The notes beneath the pieces were generated by a model. It was not told the DNA's origin, did not search any database, and worked only from the letters and a program-made list of their open reading frames with translations. A stretch of DNA of 64,000 nt. Origin: Cyrtodaria siliqua. Lineage: Eukaryota; Mollusca; Bivalvia; Adapedonta; Hiatellidae. Both the position numbers and the translations under genes were made by a program. Each line of letters opens with the position of its first letter. Within the stretch, counting starts at the first letter, position 1. Shown here in pieces: positions 44,300 to 56,826 of the stretch. Location of the stretch: assembly GCA_037043455.1 (NCBI GenBank), contig JAWPHD010011441.1:19899-83898 (forward strand), given 5' to 3'.

Positions 44300-46290
44300 T
44301 CATTGCTGATGTGTCATTTGAAATAATCATTTCGTTCCAAGTCACCACTCTCTACATCCCCTCTTGAAATTAAAATTGCGTCGAACGTCACTGACTGACG
44401 TAATCAGCATTGAAAATTGTCATAATGGTGACGTACTATTACGTCTACAGTACAGTAGGTGCTTCACTTTGTCTACAAAGAACACAAAAGGTTTACGTTT
44501 GTGCTTTCTAGTAAAAGAAAGGATATTTCACTTACCGCCTTTGGTTTCCCAAAAACAATTTAAGGATAAAAAGGTAGGCGAATAATTATTATTTCATATA
44601 ACTACTGTATTGTTTCAGGTGAATTTTATTATTAATAAGTGTAATTGAGACTTAAATGGCGCAGTAGGTCGTTAAATAAAATTTGAACAAAAAGCAATGA
44701 CAGTTCACACACTCTCAGACATTTATTACTATTAGGTAGGATGGTCAGCTCTTAGCCAGCTTTCTTAGTCCTTTTGTCATATTGTATTTTCAATGAAATT
44801 GGACTGCTTTCAAGTGAAAATCACCGCATGTAGATCAATATATAAAAAAAGATCTAGATCTAGTAAACTAACTTACATATTGACGCAGTCACTTATATTT
44901 AAACATAATCAAGCATTAAATCGTTGATTTTGTTGTTGCTGAACAGTGGCAAGCGTCGTTTTAAGTTAATAGACTAGAGCGATTAAATAATGTGTGTAGT
45001 ACTCATACTGTTATGCGTTACAGACTGTCCACATCAGTGGAGTTTTCTAAACTCAATGCAAAATCCAAACATCTGCTCGAGTGCTTCTACATCAAATTTG
45101 ATTCATATTTTGGATTGTTTTTACATTTGTTGGTGTTTCTAAATGAATCATTTTAACTTATACTTTTGCTGCTATCAAAGACTGGTTATAGTTTTGCCCT
45201 TCACAAAGGTAGTACCTAGTACTGTGAGTGAAATGCCAGTGATGGTCCTTGATTGGAAAATAAAAGTTATTCTATTCTATTCTATTTTAAGCCAGAGAAC
45301 CAGGATATTATATTCTATCTTTATTTTTTTAAATAATAAATATTGACGCATTCACTTTTATTTAAACGTAAATCAAGCATTAAATCGTGGATTGATTTTT
45401 TTAACAAATTAGATTGTAAAAAATAAATAAAATAAATATGTTGAATCAGGGAGTAAGTATATATACTTACTCCCTGGTTGACTTGAGTCAGCGAAAACAC
45501 TGAATAGAATAGAAGAAAAGAGAATCGAAAACAAACTTAATTTACATGTATGTTATATTCAATGCACAAGATCTCGCTTCGCTCGGTGAAATTAGCTGTA
45601 TAACGTCGCTTCGCTCAATGTAATCTCGGTGTAATTAGCTTTATTTTCCTTCGAATAACACCTCGCTCCGCTCGGCGTTCATGTGAGGTTATAACGACGT
45701 GCTAGAAATATGATTCACCTGCACGGTGTAACTCTAGCGGTTTGACGAAGATTTTTATTGCCTTAGTATGGCAATTTCAGAAAATCAACAACGCGTTAAC
45801 CGTAAGGCGAGCTTACGCTCGCGATTAGTGTTGAATGTTTGTTACATGTCGGTATACCCTGCTTATGTTCGCAACGGCCGTATTGTGCTACGATGTTGAC
45901 AGATAGGAAATGCAAAAGGAACGACAACTCTGATTATTGATTGGAAATTGGTGTCCTGCAAGATGGAAGATGACGTTTGCCAAGGAACTTATTTAGACAT
46001 AGAAAAATTATAAGTATGTGTAACATTATGTTTAAATAATATCCGACAGGTATTTAAGTGTATAATAACAGTTTTGAAACGGAAGTGTTTATTTCGATTC
46101 TTCTGTCATAGCCCACAGACCTAATAACAATATATATTATTAATATGTCTGTGCAACAGAAGTACGACACTGTATGTGCTATTGCTTTTAAATGAAAGTT
46201 GATTCCAGCTTATTATTTTGTCATTTTTGTATCGAACACAAGTCGACAACAAGTCGACAATACTGTCGACAATATTACAATATTGTATTA
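44300..46290. other. No gene seen; worn repeats
   Basis: ATATTGACGCAGTCACTTAT to AAGCATTAAATCGTTGATT (44878-44935) is repeated at 45340-45396. A perfect palindrome lies at 45448, hairpin tips TCGCTTCGCTCGG at 45570-45690, and a variant GGAACGACAACTCTGAT block at 45917. No coding evidence. Confidence 0.45.
45448..45475. repeat. 28-bp perfect palindrome
   Basis: AGGGAGTAAGTATA followed by its exact complement. It could be a fused pair of element ends. The following ~200 bp (45560-45700) has repeated TCGCTTCGCTCGG-like tips. Confidence 0.7.
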
Positions 46291-46762
46291 AGGTCTAATT
46301 ACACTAAATCAACAGGATGTGCTCGCCTGGTGCAGTCGAAAGTAGTTCTGTATTAAAGAGTGCTAATCTTTTTTTCTTTAAAAACTTTTTTTAGTGCAGT
46401 TTCCTGTTATTTTTTGGCTGTAACTGTAACTGGACATGTTGTTGATATTTGAAAATGCAGCTCATCATGTTTTTGACAGTTTTTGATATACATTTGAGAA
46501 GTGAAAGTAGACAGGGTATTAAATTGCAAGGGTTAAAAATAGTGTTGACCTTTGACCCGGTGTTAGTATACAACTGAAGAAATGTTTCTTAGAAGGTATT
46601 AAGCCCCCTATTTTTTTGTTGATGTTTAATAGCAGACATGTTTATTTGCATGCTAAAGTAAGTTTCCCAGAATTCTAACGAGGTTTGAGTTTTTAACAGG
46701 TTGTCAACATTCTAACTTTACTATGGAAGGGCAATGGAGACTCATTTACGCTATTATAACCT
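46291..46762 (+). repeat. Direct duplication, left copy
   Basis: AGGTCTAATTACACTAAATC through AGACTCATTTACGCTATTAT is repeated at 47266-47729 with a 15-base deletion and few substitutions. The intervening 500 bp is unrelated. Confidence 0.75.
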
Positions 46763-47265
46763 ATAAGGAGAAATCATGTATTTTTCAGAATTGCATAAAA
46801 AATGATTTTCTAGGCATTTATTTTGTTTGAATAGGTTAGTTGAACTCAGAAACAGAGAAAAAATATCATTTTCAGACTTTTAGACTATTTTAGAGTGTTT
46901 TTGGCAACTTTTTCTCAAATTTTCTGATTTTCTCTGAAAATGTGATATTTTTACTTTTTTTTGAATTTTTGTGAAAGATATATGGCAAAATATGTGTATA
47001 CATACTCAGAGATGCAAAACAAAGCCACCAGAGGTGATTTGATGAGAAAATGTTGAACGGTTGCTGTGATATTGCTTTTTTTATTATTTCTTAATTTCGC
47101 GATAAAATCGACTCGATTTAGTGCATGGTCAAGCGCAGGTAAATCGCAATAATTTCAAGACGAAGTCATTCGGCATTGCGAAACAAGTCAAACTGTTCTT
47201 TTATTAAGTTGTTGGGTTGAATGGACCAGTTTAATTAAAAAACATGACGCAAAATAATCCCTTAT

Positions 47266-47729
47266 AGGTCTAATTACACTAAATCAACAGGATGTGCTCG
47301 CCTGGTGCAGTCGAAAGTAGTTCTGTATTAAAGAGTGCTAATCTTCTTTTTTTTTAAAAACCTTTTTTAGTGCAGTTTCCTGTTATTATTTGGCTGTAAC
47401 TGTATTCTGGACATGTTGTTGATATTTGAAAATGCAGCTCATCATGTTTTTGACAGTTTTTGATATAAATTTGAGAAGTGAAAGTAGACAGGGTATGAAA
47501 TTGCAAGGGGTAAAAACTTTGACCCGGTGTTAGTATACAACTGAAGAAATGTTTCTTAGAAGGTATTAAGCCCCCTATATTTTTGTTGATTTTTAATAGC
47601 AGACATGTTTATTTGCATGATAAAGTAAATTTCCCAGAATTCTAACGAGGTTTGAGTTTTTAACAGGTTGTCAACATTCTAACTTTACTATGGAAGGGCA
47701 ATGGAGACTCATTTACGCTATCATAACCT
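47266..47729 (+). repeat. Direct duplication, right copy
   Basis: It matches 46291-46762. Such a spaced pair could be two insertions of one element, but no terminal structure or target duplication was recognised. Confidence 0.75.
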
Positions 47730-50700
47730 TAAAGGAAAGTGTGGAAGTCAATTGTTGGGTCATAGCCTAGAATAATTCTTTCCAAGTTAGCGGTACAGTG
47801 TTACAATTGGAAATCACGGTATTTAAATGCTATCTCGAAACCAATTGTTAATACGCATCAATTGTTATTGCATGTGTGTGTCAATGGGCACATCAATTTC
47901 TTTTACATCATTGATCCAGGATGTTTTGGTCTTGTCGTATACACATTTAGATAACATATAATTATTCGAATAAAAAGTAAATAAAATAACGTTGAATATG
48001 CATTTGTAAACTACTAAATGTGTTTGTTTTATCGTTGATAAAGTGGCCGGGACATGCTGGATGGTGGATGACCTTGACAAAGCGGCGATATAACTTAGCT
48101 TCAGTCCTAGAAAAATATTATAGTAACACTTTTGTTTAAATAATGTACGAGAGGTAGGTATACTATTTGAGTAAGAACTTGAGGTGTTTATTTCCATTTG
48201 TCTGGAATAGCCTAACATACGTATGGCATTATATAGGGTGGCATTGCAAGCCAAGGCTATCGCGTCAGAATGTTGCAATAGTGTCAAACGAAAGTGTTGA
48301 TGTCGATTTCTGGGACATAGCCTAACATTATTCTAAAAAAAAAAAAAAAAAAAAACATAAATATACAGTATATATAATGTTCTGTTATTGCATATTAAAT
48401 CTGGTAAATTTATTGAGCTCACGACATGATTAAGGATTTATAGGGGGAAAGAAAAAATAATAATAAGAATAAAAAATAACATTTTTTTTTTTTTATATAT
48501 ATATAACAATATATAAACCTTATCAAATATATAAACCTATCCTGTCTTACTGGAGTAGCATCATTAAACCATTTGCCACTGGTTTCATGCCAAAAAGGGT
48601 ATCGAAAAGTCCGTATGCTCGGGGGAGAGGGACAAAACAAGTGCAAGATATAGTGGATCTGAAGATAATGGTTCTAACGGCACTCTAGCATTTTTGACCA
48701 AATAACATTGGTCCCGTGGCATTACTGGGAACAATGAACATAAAATCTGCATTTAAACGGTTGCAAATCAATTTCATAGCTTTTAAGTTGTTGAGTTATA
48801 AAATATTGTATAGTCGTAATCAATATCACAGTCAGCAAATAAGCTTTTATATTGTGCTTTAATTTCTGTATTTGCTTTACCTTCACAGCGATAAATTACA
48901 GGGTCAAACATGTTTTTGTTTAGATAAATTTGTCAGGTGTTTTTCATTTTAGCAATTTATTTCAGTAAACAGTTTTGCCGAAAATACAGTCTAAGAGCCC
49001 ATGATTTATGTAAAGCCACTTGGTTTACAGCGGGATTTCGTGGTACCTCAAGAGTTCGTGGAAAAATGTTTAATCGTTTGATGCTGATCATGGGAAGTCA
49101 ACCAGGATCAGAATGTGTAAGGCGAAGACGCAGACTGCGAGTGTAGTAGCCAACTGGGATCGCAAATTTGTGGCTAAATGAACAGATGTCACAACGCTAA
49201 GGGAACAGGGCTCATTCTTAAACACTTTATTATGGCTTTTAATTCAATTAAAAACTACAGCAACAACAACAGATAACAAAAACAAAGAACATACATTATT
49301 TCTATTTACTTTAGAGAAATATGCACTTTCTACAGTGGGTGTCGACAACTGGCCTAGAATTAAAGTGAATTGAATTGAATTGGCTTTTAACGTGCACCAA
49401 CACATGAAAGGTTATATGGCGCCTAACAGGAATGAATTAAAGTGAACCATATTCTTAGTGTGTGTGAAGTGGTGCGCTTTTTGTTGTCGCAGTTATAACA
49501 AACCGGTATAAATTGTCACTTTTTACACTTGGAGTATGCAAATGCATGAATGTTGGTTAATGAATATACTAACTTTACACCAGGAGTCTGAAAATTACTG
49601 AAAACGGTATATACTACCCGTTATGTTATTTTACACCAAGAGGGTGAGTATGTCGATGAGCATGTAATTAACATGTCGTCAGTACTTAGATATCTCCGCC
49701 CTAGTGTTTATTTCAATGTATATTGACAATAGGTTATAATACAACTGCATGTGCTTTATTATTGACAACTGGCGGCGTGTTGATTGCAGGCCAATGCTAT
49801 TGTTCTTTTGTCAAATTGATGATAGATATATGTCACAGTTTGTTTTGCTTATTACAGATATGTTTTAATTAATGCTGTGTCTGCTGCTGCTATATCAGTA
49901 TAATGTCCTAAATGTGTTCGTCTAGCAGTCAGCTTTACACATTTATTCTGTTTGCGTACACTGATCTTTTCAATCAGTGGCTGTTGTTTTTATACAGAGT
50001 GGTGGCTGATGCTGTTTTAATTATAATTAGATCTCTGTGTTATAGGTTATTTTACGCCATACCTTGCACTTCAGTTTGTGTCACCATCACGATGTCGAAA
50101 GGCCAATCAACAATGTTCCTATGTCGAATAACTGGGTATCGGACATGCGGTTGCGAGACGTACCATAGAGACCTTCAGTAGTTAAGCTCTGCGTTTACTA
50201 TTTGCTAGTATAAATGATAGCCATGAACAAACATTTAGACCTGGTCTAAACTTAAATGAACTAAGTTAATTGCAGACCAGACTCGTACTATGAAAGCCAA
50301 AGTGAATATGTCGCACGGAACTGTATACATTTGGGCTCCTGCCGTTTTTTATCGAAGATTTTATGGACATTTAGTTTTCTATCGTGAATGTCAAAGTAGG
50401 CCTATAACACTTATTTTGTGTTGAATTTGGAAATATATATAGAACTGCTTAATTTCTTGCCAATGGATGTATATAGTGGCATTTCATTGTTCAGGAACAA
50501 GGAAGTAGATGATGCTTTGTTGCCTGGTACTTTGTATTTCTATTAAGGATGATAAATAATGGGGCCTGCCCCCACATTATTTTAACTTGGGGCTTTTAAA
50601 TTAATCCTTACGAAGCAAAAGTCGATGTTTTTTTATGTTAAATATTGAAATCTTATAAAAGTTCATTTGTTTGTTGTTTTTAAGACAATGCTGTATTGGG

Positions 50701-50946
50701 ATGATGTACACTTATTTTATCAAGGCAAGCCTTGTTTGTGACAAGGAATTCAATGTTTATAAGTTAAATTGAAAAAAGTATACATTCAACCTTTAAGCTT
50801 GGCTGTGGCTTGGCTGTGGCTTGGCAATCGTATAGATAATGTTTATATTTACCCTATTTGGGTTATATTAGCTCTCCGTAGCTATTTTATTGCAACAAAC
50901 TGTTGTTGAGCCTTTTTGTAACTTTTATAAATTATTTATAAATTAT
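47730..50946. other. Long stretch without a recognisable gene
   Basis: A motif of the type GTGTTTATTTCxATT..CATAGCCTA recurs loosely at about 46088, 47745, 48193, 48292 and 49703, suggesting an old, diverged tandem family. A 22-base A run is at 48335. The frames at 47865-48287, 48937-49146 and 49912-50181 have no family motifs. A multi-exon gene with short exons cannot be excluded by eye. Confidence 0.35.
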
Positions 50947-51450
50947 GACATGACACAATCGCTTCATTGGTTGAAGTATGTCTGTTATACCTCTTTGGAG
51001 GTTTTTGTTTGTGCTTTTTGTAGCTTTTTGTATTTGGCATGACACAATCGCTTCATTGGTTGAAGTATGTCTGTGATACCTCTTTGGAGTTTTTTTGGTT
51101 GATTTTTAAAGTTTTTTGATTTTGTTTATGTATATGACATAACACAATCGCTTCATTGGTTGAAGTACGTCTGTCATACCTCTTTGGAGGTTTTTATTAT
51201 CTAAGCTGTGTTCCGCTTCCCCCATGTTTGGCGGTGCCACGTGGCGTGTGGCATGACACAATCGTTTCATTGGTTGAAGTATGTCTGTTATACCTCTTTG
51301 GAGGTTTTTTGGTTGATTTTCTGATTTTGTATATGACATGACATAATCGCTTCATTGGTTGAAGTACGTCTGTCATACCTCTTTGGAGGTTTTTTAATAT
51401 CTAAACTGTGTTCCGCTTCCCCCGTGTTTGGCGGTGCCACGCGGCATGTC
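50947..51450 (+). repeat. Tandem/higher-order array of a ~58-bp unit, five copies
   Basis: The unit GACACAATCGCTTCATTGGT, TGAAGTATGTCTGT, ATACCTCTTTGGAGGTTTTT starts at about 50951, 51040, 51142, 51254 and 51341. It contains two short stems (CTTCA/TGAAG and ACCTC/GAGGT) and ends in a T-run. Copies 3 and 5 are each followed by CTGTGTTCCGCTTCCCCC and GGCGGTGCCACG, giving a ~200-bp higher-order period. Confidence 0.75.
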
Positions 51451-51507
51451 GCATATGCCGAGTGGCATGTGGCGGTATTTCGCGGACACAGCATAGTGTA
51501 GTTAAAA

Positions 51508-52025
51508 TATTCTAAGAACTTTGTTACTTTCTATGCAAGAAGTTTTTAATTTTAAGACTTGTCTTTGTGAACATCTGTTCCCAGGGTTTACACTGTACAG
51601 TATTCTAAGAACTTTGTTATTTTCTATGCAAGAAGTTTTTAATTTTAAGACTTGTCTTTGTGAACATCTGTTCCCAGGGTTTACACTGTACAGTGGTCAG
51701 TTACAGTCTAAACTTAGTTTGGACTATGAACATTGGATTTACCTGAAATGTTCCAATTTGATTAACTACACATTTTATTTTACACTATATATTGTTGAAG
51801 CCTTGGCAGGGTTTACACTGGGTTTACACTGTACAGTATTCTAAGAACTTTGTTATTTTATATGCAAGACGTTTTGAATTTTAAGACTTGTCTTTGTGAA
51901 CATCTACACTGTACAGTGGTCAGTTACAATTTAAACTTAGTTTGCACTATGAACATTGGATTTACCTGAAATGTTCCAATTTGATTAACTACACATTTTA
52001 TTTTACACTATATATTGTTGAAGCC
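51508..52025 (+). repeat. Composite tandem array (93-bp and ~108-bp units)
   Basis: Unit 1 (ATTCTAAGAACTTTGTTA... to TTTACACTGTACAG) occurs at 51508-51600, 51601-51693 and 51837-51917 (shortened). Unit 2 (GGTCAGTTACA... to ATATTGTTGAAGCC) occurs at 51694-51803 and 51918-52026. The order 1-1-2-1-2 suggests a duplicated composite. Confidence 0.75.
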
Positions 52026-52138
52026 ATGGCCAGCTTATTCCAATAAATATAAACTAGTAACATTTTGTAACCCATCTTAAATAATTAAGTTTTCATCTTA
52101 CCGACTTGTAGTTCTTGATCTGGCTGTAGACACACCCC

Positions 52139-52170
52139 CAACCCCCCCCCCCCACCCCCCCCCCCCACAC
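52139..52170 (+). repeat. C-rich homopolymer tract
   Basis: ACCCCCCCCCCCACCCCCCC and neighbouring runs, located at the left end of the 52-56 kb foldback. The paralogous right end has a GGCGGGGGAAGG block. Confidence 0.85.
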
Positions 52171-53759
52171 CCACATCCCCAACCCACACCAGGGGTCATT
52201 TTGAAGGGTATAATTTTCTGAAAGAACATACATTAAGCTTCAAAATGAGACATGTGTGCCATCTGAGCCTTGGGGCTTTAGTGAGTTTTGGGGGAAAACG
52301 TTGCGTTTTTAGACGAAAATCGCCGAAATCTGGAGTTATTTTTTACAAAAAGAATGGAAGATATTAAAACCAATTTGAATTGATGAAATTTTTCTCGGAA
52401 CGCATCTCTACGTGTCCCACCATATAATGTATGGATCCGATACTTAAATATTGAGATTTTGTGTAAAAATGTTAGAATTAGTTTGAACATAAACTTGTCA
52501 AATTGAAGCAATAGAATGTTGCACATCACACATATTCAAGTTTTTCCTGGCATCATATATAATATATGTGCTCAAATATTGCCATTTTAAGGCAAAATGG
52601 TGGAAAAAAATGACAAAAATCACTGATTTATGTAATCCATTAGGGTATGGGGTTAACATTTAAATTTTTTTATTAAATACAATAGAATAAAGACATATTG
52701 TAACATTTTGGATAGACAAAGGTCCAATATTTAAGTAGAAAAATGTCCTGAACCATATGATGCTTAAAATATTGCCTTAATTTTCAGGCGAAAAATGTGT
52801 CTTTTCGTCAAATATCGATGGAATCTGGAATTATCTTTTGAAAATAGTTTGAATATAAACTTATCAAACTGAAGCAATAAAATGTTGCACACTATACATA
52901 TCCAAGTCATTTATTGTATCAGATATAACATATATGCTCAAGTATTTATATTTTAGGGTAAAATGTTGAAAAAATGACTGAAATCGCTGATTTCTGTAAT
53001 TCATTGAGGTATTGGGAATAAAAAAAGTTCATAGAAAGAAGGAAAAACATATTATAACGTTTCTGCAGTCCAATGTGCAATAATATACCAGAAAACCGTC
53101 TTTCTTCTTTGGAACATTCCTACTCTCACCATGTGATATTGTCATACCCATCATACGTTTCCAAGGAGGGCATGGCACGCTGACATTTTATTTGCTTTTA
53201 TAAGCAAACAAGCCTGCTCTAGCTGATACCTTATGGAAATGTGTTAAACAATGGCATGACAGAACCTCCCGAACAAATACAACACATCATGTACTAGTTC
53301 TTGAGCTGGCTGTAGACCCCACTCCCCCATGTGGGATTTTGTAGGGTAAATTTTCTGAAAGAACATACAATAAGTTTCAAAATGAGACAGGTGTGCCATC
53401 AGTTCTGAGCGTTGGGCTTTAGTGCGTAACGTGCATGTACATTATGTTACCTTACATTACAATTATAATTTCAATGTACATTAACATCGTTGAATATAAA
53501 TTAAATCAAAACCATAATACATGTACTTTTTTTAATATAAGTTGAGAAGCACTTCAAACTTAATGAAACTATTCTGTAATTTACGTTACACCACATTCAT
53601 TACAAACAAAACTTATTTTTAGTGCTAGGTGGCTGTAAAAACTGGTGTTCGTCTGTAAGTAAAGGTTTCTATATATCAAAATATTAATTAGACTGTGTAT
53701 AATATGCATATGTATACTAGGTGAAATTTATGTGTAACACAATAAAAAGAAATCAAACA

Positions 53760-55070
53760 TGGCGTCCAAGATGGTCCCGTTGTGTCACAAGATCTGTAGG
53801 TCGGCCCAGCATCTATTTCTCTATAACTATACTGTAAAGAGCTCTTGGTGCCATGTTCGAGGCCCGAACTCAGGTAGCCCTCCCCCTGATACGGCCTAGC
53901 GACCGAGTGCCACGCGTAGCGGGTACCTTTGCCGAGGCTGGCCACCGTTCCCGTTGAGTCACAAAACCTGTTGGTCGGCCCAAGGCTATTTCTCTCTATA
54001 TAACTATACTGTATATAGCTCTAGGTGCCATATTCGAGACCCGAACTCGGGAAGCCTTCTCCCTGATACGACCTAGGGAATGAGTGCCACGCGTAGCGAG
54101 GACCATTGCCTATGGCTGACCACCGTTCTCGTTGTGTCACAAAACTGTAGGTTGGCCCAGCGGCCGTAATCTGCAGGTCGCTGAAAGCTATTTACTATAT
54201 AGCTCAAGGTGGCATGTTCGAGACACAAACGCATGTAGCCTTTCCCCAGATACGACCTAGGTAACGAGTGCCACGCGTAGCGAGGACCATTGCCTATGGC
54301 TGGCCACCGGTCCCATTATGTCACAAAATATGTGGGTCGGCCGAGCGGCTATCGTCCGAAGATCGTTCAAGGCTATTTCCCTCTATATAACTGCATATAG
54401 CTATATGAGCCATGTTCGAGACTCAAACTCGGGTAGCCCTCACCCTCATAAGGCCTAGGGACCGAGTACCACGCATACCTTTGCCGACGGCTGGCCACCG
54501 GTCCCGTTGTGTCACAAAATATGTGGATCGGTCCAGCGGCCAGCGGCCGAGGGTCGCTCAACGCTATTTCCCTCTATACATAAAATCCTATACTGTATAA
54601 AGCTCTAGGTGAGTTACGAGGTTCGAGACCCGAACTCGGGTAGCCTCCCCACCTGATACAGACTAGCGATTGAATGCCACACGTTGCCGGGACGTTTGCC
54701 GACGGCTGCCCACTAGTCCCGTTGTGTCACCCTATGTGTAAGTCGGCCCAGCGGCCGTCGGCCGAAAGTCGTTCAACGTTAATATCCGTCTATATAACTG
54801 TATATAGCTCTATGTGCCATGTTCGAGACTCGAACTCGGGTAGCCTTTCCCCTAATATGGACTACCGACCGAGTGCCACATGTACTGGGAACCTTTGCCG
54901 ACAGCTGGCCACCGATCCCGTTGTGTCGCAAAATCTGTGGGTTGGCCCAATGCCGTACACAGAGGGTCGCTCAACTCTATTTCTCTATTTATAACGTATA
55001 CTGTATCTAGCTCTATGTACCATGTTCGAAATGCCGGTAACGTGGTAAAGTCCAAGTCGCCAGTTGGTAC
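53760..55070 (+). repeat. Satellite core, seven ~180-205-bp units
   Basis: The landmark CATGTTCGAGACCCGAACTC recurs at about 53851, 54030, 54214, 54412, 54618, 54819 and 55021. Each unit also has GAGTGCCACGCGTAGCG, CCGTTGTGTCACAAAAT and GCTATTTCCCTCTATATAAC. GC content is far above that of the flanking DNA. Open frames across the units are by-products of the repeat. Confidence 0.8.
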
Positions 55071-56310
55071 ACGTACGTGTTCTACACATAATGGGCTTTC
55101 AGAAAAATAGGGTGTACAAAATTTCCCTTGGGGCGAGGGTTACTCCTACTAGCTTACAGTCTATTTTTATATTGTACCGGTATTATATATTTTTCTGGAT
55201 TTTAACCCAATACTCCCAAGGGATTGCAGAAATAAGCCATTTTAGTCCTTTTTCCAACATATTTCAGCAGTTACGTTGTATATGATGCAAGGAAACACTT
55301 GAATATGTATGCTGTGCAACATTATATTACTTCAATTTGATAAAGTTTATGTTAAAACTATTTTCAAAAATAATTCTAGATTTCGTCGAATTTTTACAAA
55401 AATACGCATTTTTCGCCTAAAATTTAAGGCATTTTCAAGCATCATACGGTTCGGGACTTTTTTCTACTTAATTATTGGACCTTTGTCTATCCAAAAATAT
55501 CACAATATCCTTATTCAATTGTATTAAATGCGTTTCTATATTTTAACCTAATACCCCAATTGATTACAGAATTGATTTTTTTTTGCCATTTTTTCCATCA
55601 TTTTGCCCTAAAATGCCAATAATTGAGCACATACGTTATATGATAACCGGTGTTCGTATAGAATATATATTCGCTAAAACTTGAATATGTATGCTGTGCT
55701 ACATTCTATTGCTTCAATTTGATAAATTTATGTTCAAACTAATTTTAAAAAATAATTCCAGATTCCGGCGATTTTTGACAAAAATACACATTTTTCGCCC
55801 AAAATTAAGGCATTTCCAAACATCATGCGGTTTGGAACTTTGTTCTGTTTAATCACTGGACCTTACCCTGCCCAAAAAGATTACAATATTATTTTTTTTC
55901 TATTGTATTAGATATATTTCTAATTTTTAGTTAAATACCCCCGATGTATAACAGAAATCAGCGATTTTATTCAATTTTTTAACATTTTTACCCAAAATCT
56001 CAATATTTAAGTATCGGATCCATAAATTATATGGCGGGACACATAGAGATGGGTCCGAGAAAGATTCCATCAATTCAAAATTGGTTCTAATATCTTTCAT
56101 TCTTTTACTAAAAAATAATTCCAGATTTCGGCGATTTTCGTCTGAAAACGCAACGTTTCCCCAAAAAACTCACTAAAGCCCCAACGCTCAGATGGCACAC
56201 ATGTCTCATTTTGAAACTTACTGTATGTTCTTTCAGAAAATCATACACTACAAAATTCCCCGGCGGGGGAAGGGTTTCTCCTACTAGCTTGTAGGTACTG
56301 GTTTGTCAGT

Positions 56311-56708
56311 ACTCTGATTGATTTCTATTTGCGTCGTATGGTTTGAACTTTTACACCGTATCATTTCACTTCGAACCGTATTAATTCACTTTGTAACGAA
56401 TGAGCAGAGTTTACACGTCGCATTGAATCAATAGTTACGTCACCACAATCACATGACTTCATGTTGAATTAAACGGTCTGTCATTGAATGGTTTGTAAAT
56501 GTCCACATTTTTGACGGTTATAGCTTCCCATAGTATGGGTCACCCTGTTTCTGTCAGTTTTGGCGACCTCAGAACTGGATTCGGAGGTCACAGTTTTGTT
56601 TTAAGAGAACACGTGGGGTCAGAATTAAGCACATATCTCGGCTATAAAAAGAGCGAGATTGCATTCATCAGGACGAGATTAGATCGAGATTTAGAGCGGG
56701 ATAGACTG
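56311..56708. other. Spacer between two foldback elements
   Basis: TTTACACCGTATCATTTCACTTCGAACCGTATTAATTCACTTTG-type short internal repeats occur at 56350-56395 (ACCGTAT twice, TTCACTT twice). No gene is seen; the 95-codon frame at 56499-56786 extends into the foldback arm and is chance. Confidence 0.4.
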
Positions 56709-56826
56709 CAACCTCCACGCAGTGATATTGTAGCCAATAATTCCTGCCACCACACAAATCACGTGCCGATAGCTGAGGCCATGTGATCATTTACAAAATG
56801 GCGATACACTAGGTAATGCTTGGTAC

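Larger units (their letters stand above)
52120..56310. mobile_element. Foldback-like structure with tandem-repeat arms and satellite core
   Basis: The left arm (52187-53120) holds about 2.5 units of ~360 bp. The right arm (55130-56270) holds about three units in inverted orientation. Landmarks are TTCTGAAAGAACATACA, AATGAGACATGTGTGCCATC, GGGGCTTTAGTGAGTTTTG and AAATATTGAGATTTTG with their complements. A further direct copy of the outer unit sits at 53300-53430. The core (53760-55050) is a ~200-bp satellite. Composite tandem-repeat arms recall Drosophila Foldback elements by architecture only. Confidence 0.6.

Noticed and set aside
46291..47729. LTR retrotransposon with ~470-bp LTRs
   Set aside because: There are no TG...CA ends, primer-binding site, polypurine tract or gag/pol coding between the repeats.
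50947..51450. CRISPR-like array
   Set aside because: Spacer lengths vary widely, repeats are imperfect, spacers partly repeat, and the genome is animal.
53688..55110. Several overlapping frames on both strands with similar translations
   Set aside because: They repeat with the ~200-bp satellite unit and have no consistent frame or start.
56499..56786. 95-codon plus-strand frame
   Set aside because: It runs from unassigned spacer into the foldback arm and has no recognisable motif.
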